Part shown: positions 52,518 through 60,996 of the stretch, piece by piece
How the letters are laid out: each line of letters starts with the position of its first letter
How positions within the stretch are numbered: position 1 is the stretch's first letter
Source of the DNA: Mycolicibacterium xanthum
Lineage (GTDB): Bacteria; Actinomycetota; Actinomycetes; Mycobacteriales; Mycobacteriaceae
Direction: 5' to 3'
DNA length: 64,000 bases
Assembly: GCF_019710635.1 (NCBI RefSeq)
Contig: NZ_JAIFZS010000029.1
Span: 1 to 64,000, forward strand
Position numbers and translations under genes: made by a program
Notes under the pieces: generated by a model
What the model was told of the DNA's origin: nothing
Databases searched by the model: none
The model's input: the letters and a program-made list of their open reading frames with translations, nothing else

Positions 52518-54043
52518 CGCGCGGCCCCGGCCAGCCGGCGCAGCAGCGCCGAACGGCCCCGGTTGGGCACCGTCTGCAACGGGTGACCGGCCAGGCCGAA
52601 CCCGCCGAGCAGCTGGTTGGCCGCGCTCCAGCCGGTGGTGGCGGCGCGTTCCATCAACGCCACCGGCGCGTCGACGCGGATGCCGTCGCCGGCCAGCACG
52701 ACCCGCGGGTCGGGGGTGTCCACCGTGGGCCGGCCGGCGAAGTCGCCGGGCGCGAAGCGCGGGCAGTCGGCGTGACGCAGTAGCCGCTCGTCGACGATCG
52801 TCGCGTCGACGGTCTCGGGGTAGAGCTCGTGCATGCGCTCGAGCAGCGCCTTGCGCACGATGTCGTCGCTGTCCTCGTCGGATACCGAGTAGGCGTGCAA
52901 TTCGACCACCGAACCACCCGTGCGGGCAGCCCACTGCGCGGCCTGGGCCTCGTAACGGTCGACCACGCTCACATTGTCCAGGGGTTCCCGCCCTCCTGTC
53001 CCGACGAACGGGGCGCGGTCGGAGCGCACGGCACGGTCCAGCCACAGCCGCAGCACGACGAACGGCGGCGCGGTGCCCATCGCGGCGACCCGATCGCGCC
53101 ACGGCCCGTCACCCAGCGACGGCGAGGACGCCACGATGCTGCGCAACCCCGCGACATCGGTGGCCAGCACCACGGCATCTGCCTCGAACTGCGGACCCGT
53201 CGTCGTGACGGTCACCCCGCGCCCGCTCGACACCGTCTGCACCGTGATCCCGGTGTGGAACCGCGCACCCAGCCCCTCCAGATAGGACCGCAACGGATTC
53301 CACAGTGCGACATCGAAGTTCGCGTTCGCAACGTCGAAGATCAAACCTTCGCTGGAACCCAGGAAATAGATGTGGAACATCGTGACCAGTTCACCGGCCG
53401 ACAGCGCCTCCGGCCGCGCGAAGAAGCTGCGGGCGAACACCTCGAACGCCAGATGCCGGGCCGCGTCGGGGAAGTTGATGTCACGCAGGAAGGTCGCGGC
53501 GTCGCGGTCGTCGAGCAGCTCGTAGGTCTGCGGCACCGACACCGCCGCCAGCGGCGCGGCGGCCCTGGCGTCCAACCCCAGCAGGTCGCGCAGCGTGAAC
53601 GTCGGGCTGCGCAGCGCGAACACCAGGGCGTTCAACGGCGGCGTGGTGGGCAGCCCCCGGAACGTGTCGGTGCGACCGGCGCCGTCGATCAGCGGGTAGT
53701 CCTCGACCGGTGTCAGCGCGCTCAGCCGGCTGTCGCTGCGCCGCAACAGCTCCCGCAGGTTGTAGTACTGCCGGAAGAAGGCGTGGAAGCCGCGGTTCAT
53801 CGCCGCGGGCGAGCCGTCGGCCAGCACATCGGGCCAGCCGCCGACCCGACCCCCGAGGTAGCCGTGCTGCTCCACGACGTCCACGGCCACACCACGTTCG
53901 GCCAGCCCGGTCGCCGCCGCCAGGCCGGCGATGCCGGCACCGACGACCACGACGCGCGGGCGCGGTTCGCCCTCGGGCGCCCGCAGTAGCCCGGGCGCGC
54001 CGGGAATCGTCTGTCGGCGCCGGTCGAGACGCTCGGCGGTCAC
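52514..54043 (-). CDS. crtU: CrtU-type carotene desaturase/methyltransferase (aromatic ring former)
   Basis: The 509-residue FAD protein has the dinucleotide motif VVVGAGIAGLAAATGLAERG and NRGFHAFFRQYYNLRELLR, the hallmark of isorenieratene synthase CrtU, which desaturates and shifts a methyl group on beta-ionone rings to give aromatic ends. A C-terminal VVLAGDGI FAD-contact motif closes the fold. The GTG at 54043 overlaps the crtYd stop by four bases. With crtYc/crtYd (beta-rings) this predicts isorenieratene or a related aromatic carotenoid (leprotene), the known pigment of several orange mycobacteria. Confidence 0.85.
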   Translation of the reverse strand: MTAERLDRRRQTIPGAPGLLRAPEGEPRPRVVVVGAGIAGLAAATGLAERGVAVDVVEQHGYLGGRVGGWPDVLADGSPAAMNRGFHAFFRQYYNLRELLRRSDSRLSALTPVEDYPLIDGAGRTDTFRGLPTTPPLNALVFALRSPTFTLRDLLGLDARAAAPLAAVSVPQTYELLDDRDAATFLRDINFPDAARHLAFEVFARSFFARPEALSAGELVTMFHIYFLGSSEGLIFDVANANFDVALWNPLRSYLEGLGARFHTGITVQTVSSGRGVTVTTTGPQFEADAVVLATDVAGLRSIVASSPSLGDGPWRDRVAAMGTAPPFVVLRLWLDRAVRSDRAPFVGTGGREPLDNVSVVDRYEAQAAQWAARTGGSVVELHAYSVSDEDSDDIVRKALLERMHELYPETVDATIVDERLLRHADCPRFAPGDFAGRPTVDTPDPRVVLAGDGIRVDAPVALMERAATTGWSAANQLLGGFGLAGHPLQTVPNRGRSALLRRLAGAAR

Positions 54044-54387
54044 TGCCGCTCCCCCGCCCGGATCCGGCCCCGCTCCCCCGCCCGGATCCGGCCGCGCTCC
54101 CAGAGCAGGAGCACCGCAGTCACCAGCGCGAAGCCGAACAGGAAGTCCTCCACCGGGATATCCCACGGGAAGCGCACCCCGCTGAAGTGGTCGTCGCTGT
54201 AGAGCACCAGCGGCGCCGACAGCTTGGTCAGCCACCCGTCGACGGGTATCTGGAAGCCCATCACGATCACCATCGAGATCCAGTACGCGGGACGGCGGAA
54301 CAGCCCGGTACGCAACACGGCAAGTTCCAGCACGCACACGAGCACCACCGCCAGCACCACCGGCAGCGTATAGCCCAGGCCGATCAT
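54040..54387 (-). CDS. crtYd: lycopene beta-cyclase subunit
   Basis: The 115-residue membrane protein has three hydrophobic helices and ends the hydrophobic part with PWDIPVEDFLFGFALV, containing the PxE(E/D) signature of heterodimeric lycopene cyclases. The ATG overlaps the crtYc stop by four bases. The last residues repeat ERGRIRAG twice, produced by a 24-bp duplication (54047-54094). Confidence 0.88.
   Translation of the reverse strand: MIGLGYTLPVVLAVVLVCVLELAVLRTGLFRRPAYWISMVIVMGFQIPVDGWLTKLSAPLVLYSDDHFSGVRFPWDIPVEDFLFGFALVTAVLLLWERGRIRAGERGRIRAGERQ
54047..54094 (-). repeat. 24-bp tandem duplication at the 3' end of crtYd
   Basis: Units 54047-54070 and 54071-54094 differ only at the final base. 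They add eight residues (ERGRIRAG) to the C-terminal tail without a frameshift. Confidence 0.85.
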
Positions 54388-54749
54388 CGGATGTCGCTCG
54401 TCTCTTCGTTGTTCTGGACGGCCTTCCCGCGCTGCCGGCGCAGCGCCGACAGGATGGTGTCGACGGCGTTGTAGGTCAGCAGGCCGCACAGCGGGATCAC
54501 CACGAAGAACAGCACCTCCTCGAGCGGCAGGTCCCCGGGGGCGATCACGCCGGTGATGTAGAGCGGGTTGTACCACCACACGTCCGCGGCGACGGCGATG
54601 ACGTCCCACACCAGGAACACCGCGGCGACCGGCAGCAGCGCCGCGGCCAGCAGGCGCGGGCGGCGATACACCCCGGCCCCGAAGAATTCCAGTGGCGCGG
54701 TGATGAGCAGACACGCCCCGAGAACGATCAGGTACTGCCAGCGATCCAC
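54384..54749 (-). CDS. crtYc: lycopene beta-cyclase subunit
   Basis: The 121-residue membrane protein has three helices and the PLEEVLFFVVIPLC motif (PxEE) of CrtYc. It works as a heterodimer with CrtYd to close lycopene ends into beta-rings. The GTG start lies three bases after the crtB stop. The heterodimeric form is typical of actinobacteria. Confidence 0.88.
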   Translation of the reverse strand: MDRWQYLIVLGACLLITAPLEFFGAGVYRRPRLLAAALLPVAAVFLVWDVIAVAADVWWYNPLYITGVIAPGDLPLEEVLFFVVIPLCGLLTYNAVDTILSALRRQRGKAVQNNEETSDIR

Positions 54750-54752
54750 CCC

Positions 54753-55697
54753 TCACACACCCCCGTACCGGATCCGGTTGACCCATGCCCCGGCCAGACC
54801 GGTCACCGCCACCGCCAGCCGCCGCGGCTTACCGACGGTGGCCCGCCGGCCGAAGATCTCGAAGTCGACGGCTTCGATGCTGTCGAGGATCTCCGAGTAC
54901 AGCGTCAACGCGGCCGCCACACACGGCCGCGACGCAGGTGCCAGCTCCTGGATACCGGGCCGGGCCTGGTCGTAGACCGCGCGGGTGATCGCGTGCTGCT
55001 CGGCCAGTGCCGCGCGCACCCGCACGTCGGTGCGCCGGTTGGCCCGACACCACGTCAGCAGATCGCGGTCCACCCCGTGGGCGGCCAGCTCGTCTGCGGG
55101 CAGGTAAACCCGGCCACGGGACAGGTCCTCGTCGATGTCACGCAGGAAGTTGGTCAGCTGGAACGCTTTTCCCAACGCCGCCGCATACGGCGCCGCCTCC
55201 TCCCGCGGCCCCGCCGTGCCCAGCACCGGCAGCAGCTGCAGACCGATCACCTCGGCCGAGCCATACATGTAGCGCTCCAGCGACTTTCGGTCCGGATAGT
55301 CGGTGACGGTCAGGTCCATCCGCATCGACGCCAGGAAGTCGTCGAACAGATCCCAGCCGATGTCGTACCTGCGCGCCGTGTGCACCACCGCGGTCAGCGT
55401 CGGGTTGTCGTCGCCGCGCCGATTCTGCACCAGGCTGTTGAACAGCCGGGTGGACAGCTGCTGCAACTGCTCGGCGCGCTGTTCCGGACTGCGGGCGTCG
55501 AAATCGTCGAGGATGTCGTCGGCCCCGCGGGCGAACCCGTACAGGGCGTGCACCGCGGGACGCTGCCGTGGCGCCAGCAGCCGGGTGGCCAGGAAGAACG
55601 TCTTGCCGTGCCGGGCGTTGACGGAGCGGCAGTGCTCGTAGGCCGCACGCAACGACGGTTCCCGGACGCCGGCGGCGTCGAGCTCGGTGCTGATCAT
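54753..55697 (-). CDS. crtB: phytoene synthase
   Basis: The 314-residue enzyme has both aspartate-rich sites: GADDILDDFD and NFLRDIDEDLSRGRVYLP. It condenses two geranylgeranyl diphosphates to phytoene. The ATG overlaps the crtI stop by four bases, so translation is coupled. Confidence 0.95.
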   Translation of the reverse strand: MISTELDAAGVREPSLRAAYEHCRSVNARHGKTFFLATRLLAPRQRPAVHALYGFARGADDILDDFDARSPEQRAEQLQQLSTRLFNSLVQNRRGDDNPTLTAVVHTARRYDIGWDLFDDFLASMRMDLTVTDYPDRKSLERYMYGSAEVIGLQLLPVLGTAGPREEAAPYAAALGKAFQLTNFLRDIDEDLSRGRVYLPADELAAHGVDRDLLTWCRANRRTDVRVRAALAEQHAITRAVYDQARPGIQELAPASRPCVAAALTLYSEILDSIEAVDFEIFGRRATVGKPRRLAVAVTGLAGAWVNRIRYGGV

Positions 55698-57202
55698 GAG
55701 CGGTTCACCTCTGATGTTGGGCGAGGGGCAACGACACCGGTGACCCGGTCGGCGGCCAGCCGGCCGGACAGGATCGCGGTCGGGACCCCGACACCGGGGA
55801 CCGTCGAGGAGCCTGCGAGCACGACATTGTCGATGCCGCGGACGGTGTTGGCGGGCCGGAACGGCCCGGTCTGGGCGAAAGTATGCGCCAGCGCGAACGG
55901 TGACCCGGCCGCCATGCCCTGCCGGCGCCAGTCGGCCGGGGTGACCACGTGCAGGATCTCGGCGTCCTCGGCGACCCCGGGCATCCGGGCGCGGACCACG
56001 CCGAGCATCCGATCCACATAGCCGGCTTCGGCCGTGTTCCAGTCCACCGTGCCGACATCGGTGTTGGGCGCCGGGGCCAGCACATAGAGCAGGTCACGAC
56101 CGGCCGGGGCCAGCGACGGGTCCCCGGCGGTCGGGCGGGTCACCAGCAGCGACGGATCGCCCATCACCCGGCCGTCGTCGATGATGTCGGAGAACGTCTG
56201 GTGCCAGGCGTGTCCGAACAGGATGGTGTGGTGGCCCACCCCGGGGTCGACCTGTGCGCATCCGACGTGGGCGACCACCGCCGACGGCGCGGCCCGGTGC
56301 CGCAGCAACCGCCGCGGTGTGCGGCCGAGCATCCGGTAGGTGTCGGGCAGCTCGGTGGTGAGCACGACCGCGTCGGCGGGCACTCGCCGCCCGTCGACGG
56401 TGCGCACCGCGCTCACCCGCGATCCGGCGAACTCCAGATCGGAAACCGTTGCCCCGTAGACGAACTCGACGCCGGCATCGGCGGCGGCCGCGGCCATCGC
56501 ATCCGGCAGTGCCCGCATCCCGCCGCGCGGGAAGTACACGCCGGCCACGGTGTCCATGTAGGCGATCACCGCGTACACCGCCAGCGCGCTCTGGGGCGGC
56601 ACCCCGGCGTAGAGCGCCTGGAAGGTGAATACCCGCAACAGCCTTTCGTCGTGGATGAACCTGCGCATCAACGGTTCCCACCGGCGGAAGGCGCCGAGGG
56701 CGACGAGGCGGGCCAGCTGGGGGGTCAACAGCGACAACGGGGAGTCGAAGTTGGCGGCGATGAAGCCGTCGAACTCGGTGCGGTACAACGTCGTCAGCCA
56801 CTCCCGCAGCCGCAGGTAGCCGTCGGCGTCGGCGCGTCCGGCGAACCGTTCGATCTCGGTGGCCATCGCCGCGGCGTCGGTGTGCACGGTCAGCGCGCTG
56901 CCGTCGGCGAAGCCGGCGTGGTAGGCAGGGGCGACCGGGTCCAGCGGCAGACAATCCGGTAACGAACGCCCGACGGCGGCGAACGCGTCATCGATGATGT
57001 CGGGCATGGTCAGCACGGTGGGGCCGGTGTCGATGCGATAGCCGGCGATATCGGCGCGGCCGACCCGGCCGCCGGGATGCTCGCCGCGCTCGACGACGGT
57101 GACCGCACGACCGCGACCGGCCAGCTGCAGTGCCGCCGACAGGCCCGACAGCCCGGCACCGACGACCACGACCCGGTCGGTTCTTCCGCTGACGGTGCGC
57201 AT
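55694..57202 (-). CDS. crtI: phytoene desaturase
   Basis: The 502-residue FAD enzyme has VVVGAGLSGLSAALQLAGRG, the GGRVGR segment and the CrtI C-terminal GSSTVPGVGVPTAILSGRLAA. It carries out the stepwise desaturation of phytoene to lycopene. The ATG overlaps the crtE stop by one base (TGATG). Confidence 0.94.
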   Translation of the reverse strand: MRTVSGRTDRVVVVGAGLSGLSAALQLAGRGRAVTVVERGEHPGGRVGRADIAGYRIDTGPTVLTMPDIIDDAFAAVGRSLPDCLPLDPVAPAYHAGFADGSALTVHTDAAAMATEIERFAGRADADGYLRLREWLTTLYRTEFDGFIAANFDSPLSLLTPQLARLVALGAFRRWEPLMRRFIHDERLLRVFTFQALYAGVPPQSALAVYAVIAYMDTVAGVYFPRGGMRALPDAMAAAAADAGVEFVYGATVSDLEFAGSRVSAVRTVDGRRVPADAVVLTTELPDTYRMLGRTPRRLLRHRAAPSAVVAHVGCAQVDPGVGHHTILFGHAWHQTFSDIIDDGRVMGDPSLLVTRPTAGDPSLAPAGRDLLYVLAPAPNTDVGTVDWNTAEAGYVDRMLGVVRARMPGVAEDAEILHVVTPADWRRQGMAAGSPFALAHTFAQTGPFRPANTVRGIDNVVLAGSSTVPGVGVPTAILSGRLAADRVTGVVAPRPTSEVNRS

Positions 57203-58290
57203 CAGGCGGCCCGCTGGGTGCAGGCGACGGCCATGTCGGCCAGCGCGGCGCGGGGCCGGTCGTCGAGCGCGACCCGCTCGAGGTGGCTCAGTGCCTCGGC
57301 GTGCCGGTCGGCGATGAGGTCTTCGATGCGCTGTACCGCGCCGCTGGCCACGATCAGGTTGCGCCAGTGTTCGACGGCCGCGGCATCGATCTGCGGGGCG
57401 GCCATCAGGTCGGCGAGCTGGCGGCGCAGCGGGGAGTCGGCCAACTCGTAGGCGGCGACGATGACACTGGTGGCCTTGCGGTCCTCGATGTCTGTGCCGG
57501 CGGACTTTCCGGTCAGCGACGGGGTACCGAACACCCCGAGGATGTCGTCGCGCAGCTGGAACGCCTCACCGATCGCCGACCCGTAACCCGACAGCGCGTC
57601 GAGCACGCTACGCGGGCACCCGGCCATCGCCGCGCCGAGCTCGAGTGGCCGGCGCACGGTGTAGTTGCCGGACTTGCGGCGCAGCACGTCGAGCACCTGG
57701 TCCAGCGTCGGGTAGGTCTGGCAGCTGTTGACCAGATCGCAGAACTGGCCGATCGCCAGCTCGGTGCGCATGGCGTCGTAGCGGGGCCACACCCGGGCCA
57801 GCGCGGCGTCGCCGACCCCGCTGCGGCGCAGCATCTCCTCAGCCCACACCAGGCACAGGTCGCCGAGCAGGGTCGCCGCGGACTCACCGAACCGTTCCGG
57901 GGACCCGGCCATCGCCCGGTCGCGATGCCACCGGGCGAACACCACATGTGCAGCCGGCCGGGACCGGCGCATCGGTGAACCGTCCATGACGTCGTCCTGC
58001 ATCAACGCAAACGCATGCAGCAGCTCCAGGCTGGCCGATGCCCGCAGCGCCGCATCGTCGTCGGCGGCCCCGCACAGCCAGCCCAGATACATGAACGTCG
58101 AGCGCACACACTTGCCGCCGTCGAGGAAACTGCACAGCAGCCGGCCGGCCACCCCGATACCGGCGTCATCGAGCCGGGCCGCGCACTCGTCGCGCACGAA
58201 CCGATCCACGTGTTCGCGCACCGCATCGCGCACGTCGTCGCGCCATGCCGCCAGGCCGACCGACGATCCACCCCACCCGTTCTTCGTCAT
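57202..58290 (-). CDS. crtE: geranylgeranyl diphosphate synthase
   Basis: The 362-residue trans-prenyltransferase has the first aspartate-rich motif in LMQDDVMDGSPMRR and the second in QLRDDILG, with GGKCVRS for IPP binding. It makes the C20 precursor for crtB. It heads the crtE-I-B-Yc-Yd-U-Rieske operon, in which every junction overlaps or nearly does. The ATG at 58290 is preferred; an open frame extends 24 codons upstream without a recognisable family segment. Confidence 0.92.
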   Translation of the reverse strand: MTKNGWGGSSVGLAAWRDDVRDAVREHVDRFVRDECAARLDDAGIGVAGRLLCSFLDGGKCVRSTFMYLGWLCGAADDDAALRASASLELLHAFALMQDDVMDGSPMRRSRPAAHVVFARWHRDRAMAGSPERFGESAATLLGDLCLVWAEEMLRRSGVGDAALARVWPRYDAMRTELAIGQFCDLVNSCQTYPTLDQVLDVLRRKSGNYTVRRPLELGAAMAGCPRSVLDALSGYGSAIGEAFQLRDDILGVFGTPSLTGKSAGTDIEDRKATSVIVAAYELADSPLRRQLADLMAAPQIDAAAVEHWRNLIVASGAVQRIEDLIADRHAEALSHLERVALDDRPRAALADMAVACTQRAA

Positions 58291-58407
58291 CAGACGCGCC
58301 CCCGATCGCTCTCCCCTGTCCAAACGACCGCTCCTTCTGTGATGTTCCCCTCGGCCTTTCACATCGCTATTCGGAGCAGTAATCCGATTGGATGGGTGAC
58401 GCGCTGA
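58291..58407 (-). promoter_or_regulatory. promoter region of the carotenoid operon
   Basis: The 117-base gap contains an inverted repeat TGTGA-N16-TCACA (58338-58363), a possible regulator site. No certain -35/-10 pair was found and no regulator gene lies in the cluster. Confidence 0.35.
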
Positions 58408-60618
58408 TCAATTTCGGGCGGCGTGCCGGCCCGGGGGTCGCCGGGTCAGCGCGGCCGGCGCCCACCAGTTCCACCGACCCATCAGATGCATGAACGCCGG
58501 CAGCAGCACCATCCGCACCAGGGTGGCGTCCACCAGCACGGCCAGCGTCAGACCCAGGCCGAACATCCGCATGAACGAGACCTGCGCGGCGATCAACGCG
58601 CCGAACGAGATGGACATGATCAACGCCGCAGCGGTGACCACCCGCCCGGTGTGGGCCAGACCCAGCGCGACGCTCTCGTCGTTGTCGGCCCGGGTGCGCC
58701 CGCCGGCCAGCCAGAACTCGCGGATGCGGGCGAGGATGAACACCTCGTAGTCCATCGACAGACCGAACGCGATGCAGAACAACAGCACCGGCATGTTGGC
58801 CACCAGCGTCCCCGTCGGTGTCGTCCCGAACGCGCCGAGGTGACCCTCCTGGAAGATCCACACCAGCGCGCCGAACGCCGCGGTCAGCGACAACACGTTG
58901 AGGATCAGCGCCTTGATCGGAAGCACGACGCTGCCGGTCAGCGCGAACAACAGGACGAACGTGATGGCCGCGATGATGCCCAGCACCAGGGGTAGCCGCG
59001 CTCCGATAGCGGCGACGCTGTCACGTTTGACCTGCGCGATTCCGGTGACCGCGACGTCGCGGCCGCCCGGGCCGGCCAACGCGCGCAGTTCGTCGAGTTG
59101 ATTCTCCGAGGCCTCGGAGAACACCGCCGCGGTGCTGCCGACGGTCAGGAACGCCGCACCGTCGGCGGTTGCGGCCGCACCGGACGGCGGGCCGACCCGG
59201 GCACCGCCGGCGTAGGTGCCGCTCGGCGCGCTGACCGTCGACACGTCGGCGATCCGGGAGGCAGCCAGCGCGTAGTCCTCGAAGTCCCGCGGACTCAGCC
59301 CGGCCGCGTCGGGCACCACCACGGTGATCGCGGCCTCGGAGTTGTCGGAGAACCGGGTGCGTAGCGCGTCTCCGACCTGATGGGCCGACGCCGTGGACGG
59401 CAGCACCCGTTCGTCGGGCAGCCCCCACTGGACCCGTAGGAACGGCAGACCCAGACACAGCAGCGCCGCGGTGCCGGCCAGCGCCACCGCCACCGCCCGC
59501 CGGGTGACGAACTTCGTCGACCGGTACCAGAACCGTTGCTGCACCTCGGTCGGCTCGGGCCGGCGACGCAGCAGCCGGCGGACGTCCATCGCGTCGAGCC
59601 GATCACCGAGCAGCATGATCGCCGCCGGGGTCACCACGATGGCCGCCACCGCGCACAGCGCCACGGTGGCCACCCCGGCATAGGCGAACGACTTCAGGAA
59701 ATACATCGGGAACAGCACCATCGCCGCCATCGACAGCGCCACCGTCAACGCCGAGAACGCCACGGTGCGTCCCGCGGTGATCATCGTGGTGATCAGCGCC
59801 CGCTCGCGCTCGGCGCCGGCGGCGACCTCGTCGCGGAACCGGCTGACGATGAGCAGCGTGTAGTCGATCGCCAGCGCCAGCCCGAGCGCCGTGGTCAGGT
59901 TCAGCGCGAAGATCGACACGTCAGCGCCCAGTGCGATCAACCGCAGCACCGACATCGACCCCACGATCGCCAACGCGCCGACGGCCACCGGCAGCGCCGC
60001 GGCCGGCAGGCCCTTGAAGACCCACACCAGCACGAGGAAGCTCAGCGGGATCGCGATGGCCTCCATCAGCAGCACATCGCGCTGGGTCTGGGAGTTGATC
60101 TGCGCGTACACCATCGCCGATCCCCCGGCGCTCACCTCGACACCCTCCAGCCCGGCCACGATCGTCGCCTCGACGTCCTCGGCGAGCGCGCGGGCGGTCT
60201 GCGGGGCTTCGTCCTCACCGCCGAGCAACTCGGCGATGATCAATCCCGTCGCACCGTCCTCACTGCGCAGGGCTGCCGCGGCCTGCGGGGGTGAGGTCCA
60301 GGCGGAGACGACGTCGACGACGTTCGGGTCGGACTCGAGCCGCTCGACGATCTGGCGGGCGGGGGGCGCGGCGGCAGGGTCCGGCCCGGTGAGGGTGAAC
60401 ACCAGCTGTAAGTCGCCACGACCGAACGTCTCGGCCAGGATGCCCGTCGCACGGGCGGATTCCGACGTCGGATCCTGGAACCCGCCTGCGGTGAGGCTGT
60501 TTGCCACCGGGATCCCGAACACCGCCGCTGCGGCCATCAGCACCGCCGCGGCCGCCACTATCCGACGAGGCGCAGCGATGGCCAGCGCGGCGATTCGATG
60601 CAGCAGGGTGGACCTCAC
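58408..60618 (-). CDS. MmpL-family RND transporter
   Basis: The 736-residue protein has the MmpL plan: one helix, a periplasmic domain, helices 2-6 with IDYTLLIVSRFRDE, a cytoplasmic loop, a second domain and a second helical block with MDYEVFILARIREF. It belongs to the shorter, FarE/YdfJ-like type rather than the long glycolipid MmpLs. It lies upstream of crtE on the same strand, 117 bases away. Export of carotenoid-related or other lipid is a guess from position only. Confidence 0.88.
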   Translation of the reverse strand: MRSTLLHRIAALAIAAPRRIVAAAAVLMAAAAVFGIPVANSLTAGGFQDPTSESARATGILAETFGRGDLQLVFTLTGPDPAAAPPARQIVERLESDPNVVDVVSAWTSPPQAAAALRSEDGATGLIIAELLGGEDEAPQTARALAEDVEATIVAGLEGVEVSAGGSAMVYAQINSQTQRDVLLMEAIAIPLSFLVLVWVFKGLPAAALPVAVGALAIVGSMSVLRLIALGADVSIFALNLTTALGLALAIDYTLLIVSRFRDEVAAGAERERALITTMITAGRTVAFSALTVALSMAAMVLFPMYFLKSFAYAGVATVALCAVAAIVVTPAAIMLLGDRLDAMDVRRLLRRRPEPTEVQQRFWYRSTKFVTRRAVAVALAGTAALLCLGLPFLRVQWGLPDERVLPSTASAHQVGDALRTRFSDNSEAAITVVVPDAAGLSPRDFEDYALAASRIADVSTVSAPSGTYAGGARVGPPSGAAATADGAAFLTVGSTAAVFSEASENQLDELRALAGPGGRDVAVTGIAQVKRDSVAAIGARLPLVLGIIAAITFVLLFALTGSVVLPIKALILNVLSLTAAFGALVWIFQEGHLGAFGTTPTGTLVANMPVLLFCIAFGLSMDYEVFILARIREFWLAGGRTRADNDESVALGLAHTGRVVTAAALIMSISFGALIAAQVSFMRMFGLGLTLAVLVDATLVRMVLLPAFMHLMGRWNWWAPAALTRRPPGRHAARN

Positions 60619-60996
60619 CTCGGGTTCTCGCGGTGTTCTCGTGCCCGATCTCGCGGTGTTCTCGTGCCCGAAGCGTCCGTCATTCCGCCACAGCGGGCAA
60701 GCCGCCGAGCTGAATCGTCAGGGATGCGTCAGCCTTCGGCCACCCTGGGCGGCCCTGGTCGAGCACGGGACGTATCCGGGGTGTCCCGGCACCGTCGCAG
60801 CGAACCGCCCGTCGTTCACCCACCGCGGGCCGACCGGCCGGCTCGCCAGAGCGGAAGGTGGATCGGAGAAAGCCGCGCTCGCCGGGACTTTCGATGCCAC
60901 CGTGGACATGGTGGTGGTCGTCCGAGAGGAACTGCCCGACGGCCACCCCGGCCGCGCCGAATACCGGCGGTCGCGCGCATCCTCGCCCGCGTGCAC
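60619..60996. other. 378-base gene-free region
   Basis: A 23-bp unit (TCTCGCGGTGTTCTCGTGCC plus CGA) is present twice in tandem at 60626-60671, within the MmpL promoter. The rest has open frames on both strands but none with a recognisable family, ribosome site or start, so no gene is called. Degenerate coding sequence cannot be excluded. Confidence 0.5.
60626..60671. repeat. 23-bp exact tandem duplication
   Basis: Two identical 23-bp units lie 8 to 53 bases before the start codon of the MmpL gene, where they may alter its promoter or ribosome access. Confidence 0.8.

Noticed and set aside
60718..60996. Possible 92-codon gene after the aldehyde dehydrogenase
   Set aside because: It has no ribosome site or recognisable domain, and open frames exist in several phases of this GC-rich stretch.
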